A stretch of 64,000 bases of DNA from the NCBI GenBank assembly GCA_019429305.1, contig JAHYIR010000002.1, forward strand, positions 107,574 through 171,573, read 5' to 3'. Shown here piece by piece: positions 47,426-56,524 of this stretch. Each line of letters begins with the position of its first letter. Position 1 is the first letter of the stretch. Below the pieces are notes generated by a model. That model was not told the origin of the DNA. It worked only from the letters and a program-made list of their open reading frames with translations, and ran no database searches. Source of the DNA: Candidatus Cloacimonadota bacterium (GTDB lineage: Bacteria; Cloacimonadota; Cloacimonadia; Cloacimonadales; JAJBBL01). The position numbers were made by a program, and so were the translations under genes.

Positions 47426-47881
47426 GTGGTTGAAGCTGCTGTCGGTTTAGGGGTTATTCTTAGCTTACTCTTCAGCGAATTATTGGGTGCATCAGCAGGT
47501 GGTATTGTTGTTCCCGGTTACATTGCAATGTATCTTCATCGTCCCACACTGATAATAGGAACGATAGCTGTAAGTTTAGCTACTCTGATCATCATCAAGA
47601 TCATATCAAATTTTTCTCTTTTATACGGTAAAAGAAGAATGGTACTCTCTATCTTAATAGGATTTATCTTAGGTTGGGCAACCAGAAACATAATTTTTGT
47701 CAACATAACTATCTATGATTTAAAGATGCAATCAATCGGATATATCATTCCAGGATTAATTGCTAATTGGATGGAAAGACAGGGAATTTTCAGAACACTG
47801 TTCACAATGATCATTGCTGCCGTTCTGGTTCGATTAATATTGATAGTCATATCTGGTGGGGAGGTAATGTTTGATGTATAG
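47426..47881 (+). CDS. pgsC: Poly-gamma-glutamate synthase subunit PgsC/CapC
   Basis: A 151-residue membrane protein with about five helices. The N-terminal LGVILSLLFSELLGASAGGI then VVPGYIAMYLHRP is the PgsC signature. It begins with GTG directly after the pgsB stop, with GGAGGAG just upstream, so the two are coupled. It forms the membrane core with PgsB. Confidence 0.9.
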   Translation: MVEAAVGLGVILSLLFSELLGASAGGIVVPGYIAMYLHRPTLIIGTIAVSLATLIIIKIISNFSLLYGKRRMVLSILIGFILGWATRNIIFVNITIYDLKMQSIGYIIPGLIANWMERQGIFRTLFTMIIAAVLVRLILIVISGGEVMFDV

Positions 47882-48998
47882 ACCAACACTCAAATCTATC
47901 TGGTCACTCGCTGCTCTCGCACTAATCAGCATTGTTCTCTACTATATCTCTCAAAACAGTTACAGTGAAATCAGAGCAGAAGGTTATGAACAGAAAATTG
48001 AAGCAGGGAAGCACATGAAAGCTTGTATGGAAGTACTGCGTGAAGAATTTGATGCTCGTGGTTATATAATTGATACAACTAATGATCCGAATCAGACCGG
48101 TTTAATAGGGCTTAGTGGTTCATCAATCACAACCAGTAGAGGTATTTTATCTGACAAGCTAACCGGACTAAACCCCAATTTTGCCGCTGTTTTTGTAGAT
48201 ATGTTTCTCTCTGCTCGTGTCCGACCGGGTGATTATATTGCAGTGGGACAGACAAGTGCTAATCCCGGCCTTAATCTCGCTTTATATTCTGCAATGCACA
48301 CATTAGAGCTTAATCCCGTTGTCATTACTTCTGTTGGTTCTTCTATGTTTGGAGCAAATAGAGAAGATTTTACATGGCTCGACATGGAAAATATTTTAAG
48401 AGAAAGGGGCTTGATCAACTTCTCTTCTGTAGCTGCTTCTATTGGTGGAGGCAGTGATATAGGAAGAGGATTACCCTTAGACGGTAGAAATTTAATCATT
48501 GAAAACATAGAACATCATGAGATCATTTTGATCCATAATAACGACCTGCAAGGAAATATACGTGAAAGAATGGAGATTTATGATGATCTCATTCCCAATA
48601 GACAACGCTACCGTCTCTTTGTAAATATTGGTGGTGGGTTAGCAAATGTCGGAGCTTCTGTTAATGCTTCTCTCATTCGTGATGGTATAAATTATAGAAT
48701 AGCTGATCGTACTTTTGCTACAGACGGGGCAATAATGCTCTTTGCCCGACGCAATATCCCTATAATCCATATTTTCAGACCACAGGTAGTTGCTGAGCGA
48801 TATGGACTGGTTGTAGATCCAATTCCATTACCGGAAGTAGGTACAGGGAAAGTGTTCATTTCTGAAGTTAACAATACGACTGTAGCTGCAATTTGTTTAG
48901 GTATCTTGCTGCTCTGTTTGATAGTAGTAATTATCTTCGATCGCTATGACAGACATTTCACAACCAATATTATAGATCCAGATCAGGAGCTTATATGA
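47874..48998 (+). CDS. Poly-gamma-glutamate system protein (TIGR04332-like)
   Basis: A 374-residue protein with an N-terminal membrane anchor (SLAALALISIVLYYISQ), a large extracytoplasmic part and a second hydrophobic helix near the C-terminus (AAICLGILLLCLIVVIIF). The body has SRGILSDKLTGLNPNFAAVF, GQTSANPGLNLALYSAM and SIGGGSDIGRGLPLDG. This fits the poly-gamma-glutamate system family that accompanies pgsBC in some diderms. It overlaps pgsC; ATG at 47874 (or TTG at 47871) follows GGAGG. There is no PgsA/CapA homologue here, so this protein may take that role (inference). Confidence 0.75.
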   Translation: MYRPTLKSIWSLAALALISIVLYYISQNSYSEIRAEGYEQKIEAGKHMKACMEVLREEFDARGYIIDTTNDPNQTGLIGLSGSSITTSRGILSDKLTGLNPNFAAVFVDMFLSARVRPGDYIAVGQTSANPGLNLALYSAMHTLELNPVVITSVGSSMFGANREDFTWLDMENILRERGLINFSSVAASIGGGSDIGRGLPLDGRNLIIENIEHHEIILIHNNDLQGNIRERMEIYDDLIPNRQRYRLFVNIGGGLANVGASVNASLIRDGINYRIADRTFATDGAIMLFARRNIPIIHIFRPQVVAERYGLVVDPIPLPEVGTGKVFISEVNNTTVAAICLGILLLCLIVVIIFDRYDRHFTTNIIDPDQELI

Positions 48999-50914
48999 TT
49001 TTTTCTAACATCTCCAATAATCTCAAATCTTTCTTACTTCTGTGTCTATTCTTGGTAGTAGTAATAACAACTGGATATTCATTTATTGAAGCCCAATGGC
49101 GGATAATAAACTTCAAAGAACATGGTACTCGCCGAATAGTTGAACTAGACGATAATCGTTGGTTCTTCTATCGTTCAGAACCAAATCGTGAACTTGTTCT
49201 TGATATCGAAGGTGGAAGAATAATGATTAAATCGGCAGTCAGACAGGATGTACCCGCTCTGACCTATCAGGTTAAAATCAATAATGCCTTTCGTAACTTT
49301 ACCGTTATTCGTCGCAGCGAAAGTGGCGATTTTGTGGTGATGGAAGATATCCTATTAAATCTGGCACCAGGAAGACATACGATCAGTATCTCAACGACCA
49401 ATAGATTGGCATATTTTAAAGTTTTCAGAGAAGAAGAGGTTTGGACTGTTCCGACAGTAAGAGCTGCCTTTGAACCGCAAGTATTTATCAGTGAATACAC
49501 TCTCAAATCAGAAGATAGTGAAAACCTCTATTATTCAGCTAGCCCAACTACTCCCTTAGAGTTCATAGCAACAGGTCCCAATACAATAACAGGGTTCAGT
49601 AGATTTCTCATAAATCAAACCCAAACTGAGGGACAATTCGACATAGAGGTTAATGGTATTATTATAGAAACTGTCACTATACCAAACAGAAGGACTGGTG
49701 CCTATTGGCTGGAACAAGTCCCTGAACAGGCTCTTTCTATTGGAAGAAGAATAGAATTCTCTCTACCTGTTGGTGAACATACAGTTCGTATCATTCCTAG
49801 TTCAGGTCATTACTTTATATACCGTCTTTTTATGGATACACCTGAAGAAATACCACTCACTTCAGATCCTGAATATGATATGGGTTCTTTTTTGGAGCCA
49901 ACTATTTTTCAAAGATCTCTCACAGGGTTACGAGCAACCTTTGGCTTAACTTTTGGCTATAATGATAATATTTTTTCTCTCTCAGATTATGACAGAGATA
50001 GATTTGATGATGGAGAACAAATATTATCATTTATTGAGACTGCTGATGATCTGATCATCAATCCTTCACTCAGATTACGATATCCTATCAATTTCGGTGA
50101 ATTAACCGTGGAGCCCTATATCAATGCCAACTACTACCAGTATCTGAGCAATTCTGATAAGTCCAATTTCAGTATTCTAACAGCGCTCTTTAATAGCTAT
50201 CAAGGTTTTAATCTGAACCTCTATTACGGTTACTATGGCGATCTGTATGCCAGAGATTACCGATATCGAGATCCCGAAACGAGTGAACCGATAGATTATG
50301 AAAAATTTGAGTATGAGAAGAATCTCTATCGTCTCTATTCCTATTTTTCTTTAACGAGATATGATACACCACTCCTCTATTACCAAATTGAGGAATATTT
50401 CTATAATGAATTTTTCACCGAATATGATGGTGTAGCAACCACTTATGGATTAGGTTGGAGGCGTTCTTTTCCTACTTTCTATCTAAGATTTTTCTATTAT
50501 TACAGACAATTCGAACCCTCAAATGTTTCTTATAATATAGATGAGGTTGTCATTAGTGATCATATAACAGATCCAGCGTATGAAAGTAACATCTATGATC
50601 TTCAATTCCGTAATAAAAGGATAAACCTCATTAATAACTATGATTTCAGACCCTATTTTGGGTTTAGAGTAGAAAACAGATACTATCAGACAGAGCTTCC
50701 TGTGGAAGTTGCCCCTTTTCAGAGCACAAGAGAAGAAAAACGTTACCGTATAAACCTTGGCTGTGATCTATACTTAGTAAGAAATTTAAACATAATTCTT
50801 GACTATAAACATTACCTCCGAGATGTTCATTCTGAAAATCCAAATGTAGCAAAGTACAAAGATTATCGGCAGAATGTTTTCAGCATAGATTTCGCCTATA
50901 CGGTAAACTTTTAA
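48995..50914 (+). CDS. Outer-membrane beta-barrel protein of the pgs cluster
   Basis: A 639-residue protein with a signal peptide (FLLLCLFLVVVITTGYSFI). Residues to about 300 form a periplasmic beta-rich part with two Ig-like repeats (PGRHTISISTTNRLAYF and VGEHTVRIIPSSGHYFIY are similar). The C-terminal half is a barrel rich in alternating Tyr and charged residues (FNLNLYYGYYGDLYARDYRY). It ends in phenylalanine (IDFAYTVNF), the usual last residue of barrels. It overlaps the previous gene by 4 nt (ATGA), so it is made with the synthase. A role in exporting polyglutamate through the outer membrane is inference. Confidence 0.75.
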   Translation: MIFSNISNNLKSFLLLCLFLVVVITTGYSFIEAQWRIINFKEHGTRRIVELDDNRWFFYRSEPNRELVLDIEGGRIMIKSAVRQDVPALTYQVKINNAFRNFTVIRRSESGDFVVMEDILLNLAPGRHTISISTTNRLAYFKVFREEEVWTVPTVRAAFEPQVFISEYTLKSEDSENLYYSASPTTPLEFIATGPNTITGFSRFLINQTQTEGQFDIEVNGIIIETVTIPNRRTGAYWLEQVPEQALSIGRRIEFSLPVGEHTVRIIPSSGHYFIYRLFMDTPEEIPLTSDPEYDMGSFLEPTIFQRSLTGLRATFGLTFGYNDNIFSLSDYDRDRFDDGEQILSFIETADDLIINPSLRLRYPINFGELTVEPYINANYYQYLSNSDKSNFSILTALFNSYQGFNLNLYYGYYGDLYARDYRYRDPETSEPIDYEKFEYEKNLYRLYSYFSLTRYDTPLLYYQIEEYFYNEFFTEYDGVATTYGLGWRRSFPTFYLRFFYYYRQFEPSNVSYNIDEVVISDHITDPAYESNIYDLQFRNKRINLINNYDFRPYFGFRVENRYYQTELPVEVAPFQSTREEKRYRINLGCDLYLVRNLNIILDYKHYLRDVHSENPNVAKYKDYRQNVFSIDFAYTVNF

Positions 50915-50928
50915 GGAAGAGTGATTAT

Positions 50929-51216
50929 ATGATGCACAAAGAGACAGATCGGGGTAGAATACGAGAATTTCTCGACCTGCTTGGTGAAGAGCGGTATGAC
51001 CTGCGCAAATATAATAAACCTGTTCTGGTTTATAAAGTTGAGGATGAGACAATTTATTATTCTATGTGGGAAGAAGACCTGCTTAATAGATTTGGGTTGA
51101 AAAATGTAGATGGCTGGGACTATAAAGAAGACACTATCTTTTGTCCCGATTGGATTATCGGCATTGAAAAGGACGAGATCCTTGCAGTCCTTGATGATGA
51201 CGAAGAGAAAGAATAA
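50929..51216 (+). CDS. Small acidic protein, unknown function
   Basis: A 95-residue soluble, acidic protein (tail ILAVLDDDEEKE) with several Trp and Tyr residues. Two adjacent ATG codons follow a GGAAG ribosome site, 14 nt after the barrel gene, so it is probably last in the pgs operon. It has no recognised family. It could be a cytosolic accessory factor. Confidence 0.6.
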   Translation: MMHKETDRGRIREFLDLLGEERYDLRKYNKPVLVYKVEDETIYYSMWEEDLLNRFGLKNVDGWDYKEDTIFCPDWIIGIEKDEILAVLDDDEEKE

Positions 51217-51221
51217 CTAAC

Positions 51222-51341
51222 CTATTTCATCACCGCTTTTTCTAATGCTTCTTGTACGGCATTCATAATTGCCTTACTACTACCTGTAGCTCCCGTAACG
51301 ATCTCAAAATTAAGTGATTGTTCTATAACTTTGGACAATAT
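51222..51341 (-). pseudogene. Remnant of an FMN-binding domain protein
   Basis: On the minus strand, 39 codons read ILSKVIEQSLNFEIVTGATG then SSKAIMNAVQEALEKAVMK and a stop. The SGAT-type motif (VTGATGSSKAI) is the covalent flavin site of FMN-binding domains (PF04205, as in RnfG/NqrC). Upstream in the same frame two stops follow at once, and no start is present. A related stretch in another frame suggests decay by frameshift. Only the last part of the domain survives. Confidence 0.65.
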
Positions 51342-51440
51342 TTATCAATTAATTCCCCTATAGTCATCTACTGTTCTTTTCATTATCAAGCCATAGATCA
51401 ACCATATAGTTTCTTTCAAGATTAACTCCTATTAAACCGT

Positions 51441-51579
51441 GTGGGGGCAATTCATGAATTGCCCAGCAAATCATAATTTTACATTCAAAGGTTCTTGAGG
51501 AATTTGAAGCAGGATTTCAATATTTAACCCCTTTAATAACTATTACAACAAAAAAAGGCAATTCGTGAATTGCCCCTAC
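51441..51579. repeat. Inverted pair of GGCAATTC palindromes (MITE-like)
   Basis: The left end (51441-51463) is GTGGGGGCAATTCATGAATT then GCC; the right end (51557-51579) is its near-exact reverse complement, ending GAATTGCCCCTAC. Each end is itself a palindrome (GGGCAATTCATGAATTGCCC). About 93 bp of AT-rich sequence lie between. This fits a small non-coding mobile element. Confidence 0.65.
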
Positions 51580-51661
51580 TTAGAAAATATCTCATAGTAT
51601 CTATTAGATACCTTAAGTTACTGATCATCTTTGTGTTATGCATTAGCTTAATATCTTTTTC

Positions 51662-51711
51662 CATTAGGAAGTAATATAGTCGGATCTATCCGACTATATT
51701 ACTTCCTAATG
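51662..51711. repeat. Palindromic element, copy C
   Basis: Perfect 22-bp arms (CATTAGGAAGTAATATAGTC then GG, and its complement) around the loop ATCTAT. It shares AGTCGG-N6-CCGACT and CATTAG ends with copies A and B, but the middle of the stem differs and is still fully paired. It lies about 50 nt before the lptD start. Confidence 0.85.
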
Positions 51712-51760
51712 TTTGAGAATAACTATCAATCAGCAAATTCTTGACACATATAGTAAGGGA

Positions 51761-54232
51761 ATGAAGCCTGTTATCATAAAAAACAGTAATCATTTAAGGA
51801 GTCGTTTTCAGTTAAGAATGAGGATCAGGGTTGGCTTATTAATTATATTAGGGCTTTTTTCACTAACATCATTGTCCTATGCAGAGGAAATTGAATTATT
51901 AGATAATGTTCAAGAACCTGATTCTCTTGATGTTCCTGTAATACTCGATGATATTTCAACAGCACTTGTAGAACTAGATTCCTTGCTATATTCAGCAGAC
52001 GATATCTATTATGATGTTATCAATGAAAAGATTATCCTCACTTCTAATGCTACAATGAGATATCATAGTTCTAATATTAAAGCTAACGAGATCATAATTG
52101 ATCTGGCAAACAATCAGGCGAATACAAAGGGTGAAACATGGATGCAGGACGGCACTCAGGTCTTGTTTGGCACAGATGTCAGTTATGACATAGCAACTAC
52201 CAATGGTGTGATACATAATGGTGCTAGTAGGTTAGAAAAAGGGTTCTATTATGGTAGAGAAATACGAAAAGTGAGTGAAGATGTCTATGACATAGATCAT
52301 GGATACTTTACAACCTGTGAGATAAAAGACCCGAATTTCTTTATTTATTCAGGACGGATGCGTCTTTTTTATCGAGATAAAATTGTCGCCAAACCGATCA
52401 TCTTTTTTGTGAATCACTTTCCGATTTTGATGTTACCTTTTGGCACGTTTTCCGTAAAAACAGAGAGGGCAAGTGGGATATTAGTACCTGAACCGGGATA
52501 TAATTCAGTAGATGGAAAATTTTTAGAAAACATCGCCCTTTATTATGCTTACGATGATTATGCGGAAGTAACGACGGCTCTTGACTGGCGGGAAAGGACT
52601 GGCTGGGAAGCACGATTAGAGAGTAATTACATTAGAAGATATTATTTTAACGGTAGTTTGTTAGCTCGTTATCAACATAGAATTGACTCTCCTTATAGTT
52701 CGCGTCAAGAGTGGTATATTCGGGGAAGACATCATAGTGACTTCATTGACCGCTCTACACTCGATGCTAATTTAGAGTTTATGAGCAGTAGGACTATCTG
52801 GGAAAGTTCCGATATTATTGATGAAAGATTGATGGAACGGGTAACCTCTTCAATTGCCTATAGAAGACCTTTTTTCTCAACCACTTTGAGCTCCGGTGCA
52901 ACTTACACTGAGATACTAACAGACAATACAAAGCAGTTGATATTACCAACTCTCTCCTTTTCTTTGCCTTCTAAGCCAGTCTACGAGCTTTTCACAAGAA
53001 AAGAGACCGGTTTCGTTGATGCTTGGTGGAGTCATTTCAGTTATTCATACAGCTTTAGGGCTGTTCACTACGGATTTATTACTGATCCAAATCCAAGTTT
53101 AGCGGATATCCTATACAAAAATACTAAAGATCCGGAGGGAAATTACATCAACCAACATAATGCCGGAATTAGGCATACACTCGGTTTATCCTACAATAGA
53201 ACCTTTTTTAATTGGATGAATTTCAGCCAGTCATTGACCGGAAATGAAGTTTGGTTTGATCGTGACCGAGAAGGGAAGATCTTGGTAAGAGGACATGATT
53301 ATGGTACTAATACCCGTCTTTCTGCTCCTTTATATGGAATGGCTTCATTCCCCAATTTCAAGATCAGAACTATCAGGCATATTGTTACCCCGTCAGTCGG
53401 TTTTAATTATTCTCCTGATTTTACAGAGAATCAACGTTTCTTTTCCTTTAGCGGCATCAGTTTAAATTCCTCGTACCGCAGGAGAACCATTAATTTCGGA
53501 CTCGATCAAAAATGGTCTATGAAATATCATGAAACTCTTACAGATCGAGACCGTGCTTTAAACGATGTACTCACTCTGAATTCAACTATTTCCTATGATC
53601 TGGAAAGAGAAGGGAAAGCATTTTCTGACATTAATCACTTTGCAGGATTTCGTCCCGGCACAATTTCACTACCATGGTTCAACTTCAGATACTCCACCAC
53701 CGGTTCTGCCCGTCAAGATGCCTATAGTTTCGATATCCTTAACTGGAGGATATCCAATACATTAAGTATCTCAGGAGAAAGACCATATTATAACTATTTT
53801 CCTCAAGAAAAAAACGTTTTCTTTACCGGTGCTGCCTTTCAACCGGAAACAAGAACGGAACAGATAGCGGAAGAAGACTTACGAGATACTGCTCGGGACC
53901 TGTCTCAACTAAGCCAACGATATCCTTGGGATTTAACCTTTAATCATGATTATTCGCGGGTGACGGCAACAAACTTTTCTACGAGTAATCTCCGTTCTTC
54001 ACTCTCTTTTAGATTAACATACAACTGGTCAATAAACTACAATAATTATATCAACTTGGAAAGAAACGAACTGATCTCACAATCATTATCGATCAGTAGA
54101 GATATGCCCTGTTGGAAATTACTTATCAATTGGTCTAAACAGGGTGATTACTGGAATTTCCGAGTAATGTTCTATAATATTCAGCTTCCTGAGACTTTAC
54201 GCCTAAGACACACAGAATATCGAAGAGGATAG
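51761..54232 (+). CDS. lptD: LPS-assembly protein LptD (OstA) family
   Basis: A protein of about 823 residues that places LPS in the outer membrane. The signal region is VGLLIILGLFSLTSLSYA. Then come an LptA-like domain (DDIYYDVINEKIILTSNATMR) and the barrel start with the family motif GYFTTCEIKDPNFFIYSGRM, HFPILMLPFGTFS and ERASGILVPEPGYN. The cysteine of FTTC is present. The long C-terminal part is a barrel. The ATG at 51761 is chosen; 51818 is an alternative and the TTG at 51713 is unlikely. It is followed 5 nt later by gmhB. Confidence 0.85.
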   Translation: MKPVIIKNSNHLRSRFQLRMRIRVGLLIILGLFSLTSLSYAEEIELLDNVQEPDSLDVPVILDDISTALVELDSLLYSADDIYYDVINEKIILTSNATMRYHSSNIKANEIIIDLANNQANTKGETWMQDGTQVLFGTDVSYDIATTNGVIHNGASRLEKGFYYGREIRKVSEDVYDIDHGYFTTCEIKDPNFFIYSGRMRLFYRDKIVAKPIIFFVNHFPILMLPFGTFSVKTERASGILVPEPGYNSVDGKFLENIALYYAYDDYAEVTTALDWRERTGWEARLESNYIRRYYFNGSLLARYQHRIDSPYSSRQEWYIRGRHHSDFIDRSTLDANLEFMSSRTIWESSDIIDERLMERVTSSIAYRRPFFSTTLSSGATYTEILTDNTKQLILPTLSFSLPSKPVYELFTRKETGFVDAWWSHFSYSYSFRAVHYGFITDPNPSLADILYKNTKDPEGNYINQHNAGIRHTLGLSYNRTFFNWMNFSQSLTGNEVWFDRDREGKILVRGHDYGTNTRLSAPLYGMASFPNFKIRTIRHIVTPSVGFNYSPDFTENQRFFSFSGISLNSSYRRRTINFGLDQKWSMKYHETLTDRDRALNDVLTLNSTISYDLEREGKAFSDINHFAGFRPGTISLPWFNFRYSTTGSARQDAYSFDILNWRISNTLSISGERPYYNYFPQEKNVFFTGAAFQPETRTEQIAEEDLRDTARDLSQLSQRYPWDLTFNHDYSRVTATNFSTSNLRSSLSFRLTYNWSINYNNYINLERNELISQSLSISRDMPCWKLLINWSKQGDYWNFRVMFYNIQLPETLRLRHTEYRRG

Positions 54233-54237
54233 TCATT

Positions 54238-54825
54238 GTGTTAACTGCAAGATTCTCTGGCGCAGTCTTTCTTGACCGTGATGGGACGATCAATAAGGAC
54301 AGTGGATATATAACTCATCCGGAGGATTTTAATATCTTTCCTTTTGCAGGTGAAGCAATAAAGATCTTAAATGACCTGGGATTTTTAACCCTTATCGTCA
54401 CCAATCAATCGGGAATTGCTCGAGGATTTTATACTTTTAATGACTTAGGAAAAATACATACAAAGATGCTGTCTCAATTAGCAGAACATGAAGCAAAAAT
54501 CGACAAGATATATATCTCCCCCTATTTTCATGAGGGAACAGTAGAGCCGTACAATGTATCTCACATAGACAGAAAACCGAATCTTGGTCTTTTTTATCAG
54601 GCACAGAAAGATTATGAATTCTCAGTGCAAAAATCTTTTATGATCGGAGATCGCTATACCGATATTGAGTTTGGGAAAAGAGCCGGACTGACTACGATTC
54701 TTGTCTTGACCGGTGATGGAGAGAGTGATTTTTTAACTAATCGCCATAATTGGATATATAAACCAGATTATATAGTCAAGAACCTTTTAGTGGCTGCAAA
54801 ATTGATCAAAAAACTTAATAGTTAG
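54238..54825 (+). CDS. gmhB: GmhB-like HAD phosphatase (heptose 1,7-bisphosphate)
   Basis: A 195-residue HAD-family phosphatase: motif I FLDRDGTINKDSGY, motif II VTNQSGIARG, and DRKPNLGLF then IGDRYTDIEFGKRAGL. This fits GmhB, which makes D-glycero-D-manno-heptose 1-phosphate for LPS core; HisB-N is a less likely relative. The zinc-binding cysteines found in many GmhB proteins are absent (the region reads SPYFHEGTVEPYN). It starts with GTG, with GAGGAT 7 nt upstream, right after lptD. Confidence 0.8.
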   Translation: MLTARFSGAVFLDRDGTINKDSGYITHPEDFNIFPFAGEAIKILNDLGFLTLIVTNQSGIARGFYTFNDLGKIHTKMLSQLAEHEAKIDKIYISPYFHEGTVEPYNVSHIDRKPNLGLFYQAQKDYEFSVQKSFMIGDRYTDIEFGKRAGLTTILVLTGDGESDFLTNRHNWIYKPDYIVKNLLVAAKLIKKLNS

Positions 54826-54833
54826 ACACGTTT

Positions 54834-54856
54834 AAGAGAACTGAGATTCTCTTTTA
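54834..54856 (+). terminator. Possible terminator between gmhB and GT2 gene
   Basis: AAGAGAA and TTCTCTT pair around CTGAGA and are followed by TTTA. The stem is short and AT-rich. It lies between convergent genes. Confidence 0.4.
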
Positions 54857-54859
54857 TAG

Positions 54860-55792
54860 TCAGATGTTACTTGTCTTTTCAATAGAAATGTTATCTTCTT
54901 TACCCTGTTTTCTGCTTTGATTGACAATAAGCTCACCAATCAAGCCGATAGAGAAAAACTGTAACCCTACCATAATAAGCAGGATACTCACGAACAGCAA
55001 AGGTCTGTTGTAGAGTGGCATCCCGCCAAAGAATTTCAGATAAGAAAGATAGAGTCCGATCAGAACACCTACTAATGTTAAGAAGAGTCCTAAACCACCA
55101 AAGAGATAAAGAGGACTACGGACATAATTGGTAATCAACTTTACTGTAAGTAGATCAAAAAAACCACGGAAAAACCTCTCTTTACCGTATTTAGATTTCC
55201 CATAGGGTCTTGGTCGGTGTTCGACTTCAATTTCTGTCACTCTGAACCCTTTAGCTGCAGCCAAGACAGGAATATAGCGGTGCATCTCACCGTAGATATC
55301 GAGCTCCTTGACAACTTGTAAACGATAGGCTTTAAAACCACAGTTAAAGTCATGTAGTTTGATCTTGAAAAAAAGAGCAGTAAAAAAATTGAAAAATCGG
55401 GAAGCCAGTCTTTTTCCAAATGGATCATGTCGCTTCTTTTTCCAGCCGGAGACTAGGTCATAACCATCCTCAATTTTTTTGATAAACGTTCCGATCTCTT
55501 GTGGATTGTCTTGTAAATCGCTATCCATAGTAAAAACAATCTCTCCCGATGCTTGTGCAAAACCACTTTGCAAAGCTGCTGCTTTACCGAAATTCCGTCT
55601 TAACTTAATTATCTTTAGTGAGGGATCATTCTCGGCCAATTTTTGTAGAATCTCAAAACTCGTATCATTACTACCATCATCAACAAAAACCAACTCATAT
55701 TCATGTTCTTTAATTTCAGCAATAATTTCTTTGTATAGTTGTTCTATACTTTGAGATTCATTTAAAACAGGTATAACAAAGGATATCTTCAT
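54860..55792 (-). CDS. GT2 polyprenyl-phosphate glycosyltransferase (GtrB/ArnC/DPM1-like)
   Basis: A 310-residue protein. The GT-A domain has VIPVLNESQSIEQLY, VFVDDGSNDTS, the metal motif FTMDSDLQDNPQEI and GFRVTEIEVEHRPRPYGKSKY. Two C-terminal membrane helices (PLYLFGGLGLFLTLVGVLIG and LLIMVGLQFFSIGLIGELIV) follow. Such enzymes load a sugar onto undecaprenyl phosphate on the cytosolic face. The sugar is unknown. It is followed upstream on the same strand by the polyprenol kinase-like gene, 15 nt apart. Confidence 0.88.
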   Translation of the reverse strand: MKISFVIPVLNESQSIEQLYKEIIAEIKEHEYELVFVDDGSNDTSFEILQKLAENDPSLKIIKLRRNFGKAAALQSGFAQASGEIVFTMDSDLQDNPQEIGTFIKKIEDGYDLVSGWKKKRHDPFGKRLASRFFNFFTALFFKIKLHDFNCGFKAYRLQVVKELDIYGEMHRYIPVLAAAKGFRVTEIEVEHRPRPYGKSKYGKERFFRGFFDLLTVKLITNYVRSPLYLFGGLGLFLTLVGVLIGLYLSYLKFFGGMPLYNRPLLFVSILLIMVGLQFFSIGLIGELIVNQSRKQGKEDNISIEKTSNI

Positions 55793-55807
55793 TACAAATC
55801 CTCACAT

Positions 55808-56431
55808 TTATCGAGTTATTGGCATAATTATTGATGCAAAAGACATTACAACACCTGTTATTATAGGCATCTTAACATTATCGTTGATGGGTAGATTTAC
55901 CATTTCTGATATCGTTGCAGCTAAAGCACCAATTAAGGACATAGTAGGATGTAAACCGAAAATAAGGGCGTAAGCAAAACATGAAGCGAAACAGGCTATA
56001 GATCCCTCTAAGCTCTTTGAAGTACCCTTAATTTTTCGATAACCATAGCGAATACCAAAAATCGCAGCTAAAGTGTCACCTAAAGAGAGGAAAGACAAAG
56101 CAGCAAAAGCGATCTCTCTGGGGAAAAGTGCAATAGAGAAAACTGTTGCAGTCAATAAATAGGAGGCACCGGTCAAGTCATGCATCTCGTGTTTTCGTAA
56201 CATAATGCCGAAAATTTTATAAAAAACACGCTTAAAAGATTTATTCTCTAATCTGATCACCTCGAGTATAATAGCACCAAAGGCAAATGGGAAAAGAATT
56301 AAAATAGCTAATATTTTATTGTATCCGAGAATATATCGATAAGAAAGAGGTAATGCAATAGAACTTATATGGATTGATTTACGGTAGAGTTCTTTAATTT
56401 CGCGGTGGGTAAGTATTAGTCCTTTGGCCAT
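55808..56431 (-). CDS. SEC59/DGK1/phytol kinase family membrane protein
   Basis: A 207-residue membrane protein with about six helices. The motif LSFLSLGDTLAAIFGIRYG then KSLEGSIACF matches the CTP-dependent lipid kinases (dolichol kinase SEC59, yeast Dgk1, phytol kinase VTE5). These phosphorylate polyprenols, phytol/geranylgeraniol or diacylglycerol. It is close to a geranylgeranyl reductase gene (93 nt away), which suggests an isoprenoid lipid substrate (inference). It is less like CdsA or archaeal CarS. Confidence 0.75.
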   Translation of the reverse strand: MAKGLILTHREIKELYRKSIHISSIALPLSYRYILGYNKILAILILFPFAFGAIILEVIRLENKSFKRVFYKIFGIMLRKHEMHDLTGASYLLTATVFSIALFPREIAFAALSFLSLGDTLAAIFGIRYGYRKIKGTSKSLEGSIACFASCFAYALIFGLHPTMSLIGALAATISEMVNLPINDNVKMPIITGVVMSFASIIMPITR

Positions 56432-56524
56432 TTAGACACTCACTAAGCTATTAATAGTGTATCACAGGCATTTTTCCCGTGACTTTTCGAATCTCTTATC
56501 ACCATAGATATGACCTATTATAGA

